From assembly GCA_016296415.1 (NCBI GenBank), contig JAEDJH010000027.1:1-19708 (forward strand): DNA of 19,708 nucleotides, read 5' to 3'. The position numbers and the translations under genes were made by a program. Below are positions 19,477 through 19,708 of this stretch, one piece after another (position 1 is the first letter of the stretch; each line of letters opens with the position of its first letter). The stretch is from Clostridia bacterium. GTDB taxonomy: Bacteria > Bacillota > Clostridia > Christensenellales > CAG-138. A model generated the notes under the pieces. That model saw only the letters and a program-made list of their open reading frames with translations. It was not told the DNA's origin and did not search any database.

Positions 19477-19708
19477 GCATATCACCGCAGGCGACAGCGT
19501 ATAGGCGAAGATGATACGCAGCGACAGAGTTTTTTCGCATTGCCGCCAGCTACAGGCGCAGCCTCGAAAGGAGTTAACCTAAACCCGCTTCGCCTGCATA
19601 CAACAAGGCGTGCGTAATCGAGTGCGCAGACGTCGAAAGCGAAACGACGGCGCACCCAAGAAAAAGGAAAGCCGCACCAATAAAATGGGGCGAAGAGCTG
19701 CATCGGAA
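19477..19708. other. Noncoding region with inverted repeats, possible intergenic repeat element
   Basis: I see no gene with a ribosome-binding site or family motif here. GTGCGC (19622-19627) plus CGTCG (19631-19635) pair with CGACG (19645-19649) plus GCGCAC (19650-19655) around AAAGCGAAA: eleven pairs with a 3-nt bulge. CGCCT (19591-19595) can pair with AGGCG (19606-19610). GCTTCGCCTGC (19587-19597) is the reverse complement of 16087-16097 next to rpmJ. The base pattern (many GGCGAAG/CTTCGCC words) differs from the genes and suggests a dispersed repeat or the upstream region of a gene beyond the window. Confidence 0.35.

Noticed and set aside
19475..19505. TTGCAT and TATAGG as a promoter after the terminator
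   Set aside because: Spacing is 19 nt, the -10 box is poor, and no gene follows within the window.
19613..19660. GTGCGC-containing hairpin as the 5' end of a group II intron
   Set aside because: Only the first bases resemble an intron start; no conserved intron domains or reverse transcriptase follow in the window.
19482..19703. Minus-strand open frame of 73 residues at the right end
   Set aside because: Its composition (many Cys, Arg, Phe) looks like translated noncoding repeat DNA, with no ribosome-binding site.

Overview
The window carries the S10-spc-alpha ribosomal protein gene cluster of a low-to-mid GC Firmicute, most likely a gut-type member of class Clostridia (the Oscillospirales or Christensenellales area is a guess). 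The reasons are the gene order, near-universal AGGAGG ribosome-binding sites, zinc-ribbon versions of S14, L36, S4, L24 and adenylate kinase, a small KOW-domain gene between map and infA, an N-terminally extended L22 and L5, and an enlarged L17.

Region 1 (1-3049, minus strand) holds four genes that point away from the ribosomal cluster. In transcription order these are a SLOG/DUF1273 (YpsA-like) protein, a PflX-type radical SAM protein joined to it by an ATGA overlap, a membrane-anchored YdcF/SanA-like DUF218 protein, and a family 2 glycosyltransferase. The SLOG gene has a strong promoter placed so that its transcript would begin at, or within a base of, its ATG: a candidate leaderless mRNA. 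The last two genes each have their own plausible promoter and suggest an envelope role.

Region 2 (3050-3463) is a divergent intergenic region with a near-consensus promoter for the S10 operon and a structured leader of about 200 nt.

Region 3 (3464-16059, plus strand) is a tightly packed run: rpsJ, rplC, rplD, rplW, rplB, rpsS, rplV, rpsC, rplP, rpmC, rpsQ, rplN, rplX, rplE, rpsN (type Z), rpsH, rplF, rplR, rpsE, rpmD, rplO, secY, adk, map, a KOW-domain gene, infA and rpmJ. Most gaps are under 25 nt or are overlaps. The one clear break before secY is a 114-nt structured spacer between rpsH and rplF.

Region 4 (16060-16402) is noncoding. It holds a long hairpin after rpmJ, a second large imperfect inverted repeat, an extended -10 promoter, and a well-formed leader stem-loop just before rpsM.

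Region 5 (16403-19350) is the alpha operon (rpsM, rpsK, rpsD, rpoA, rplQ). It is followed by a structured 3' UTR and a perfect 10-bp terminator hairpin at 19449-19472. From 19477 to the end I see no convincing gene, only inverted repeats that look like an intergenic element.

The window is dominated by core translation genes. I see no defence, mobile or biosynthetic system. The points most worth a second look are the candidate leaderless SLOG/radical SAM pair, the alpha-operon leader RNA, the rpsH-rplF spacer and the extended ribosomal proteins.
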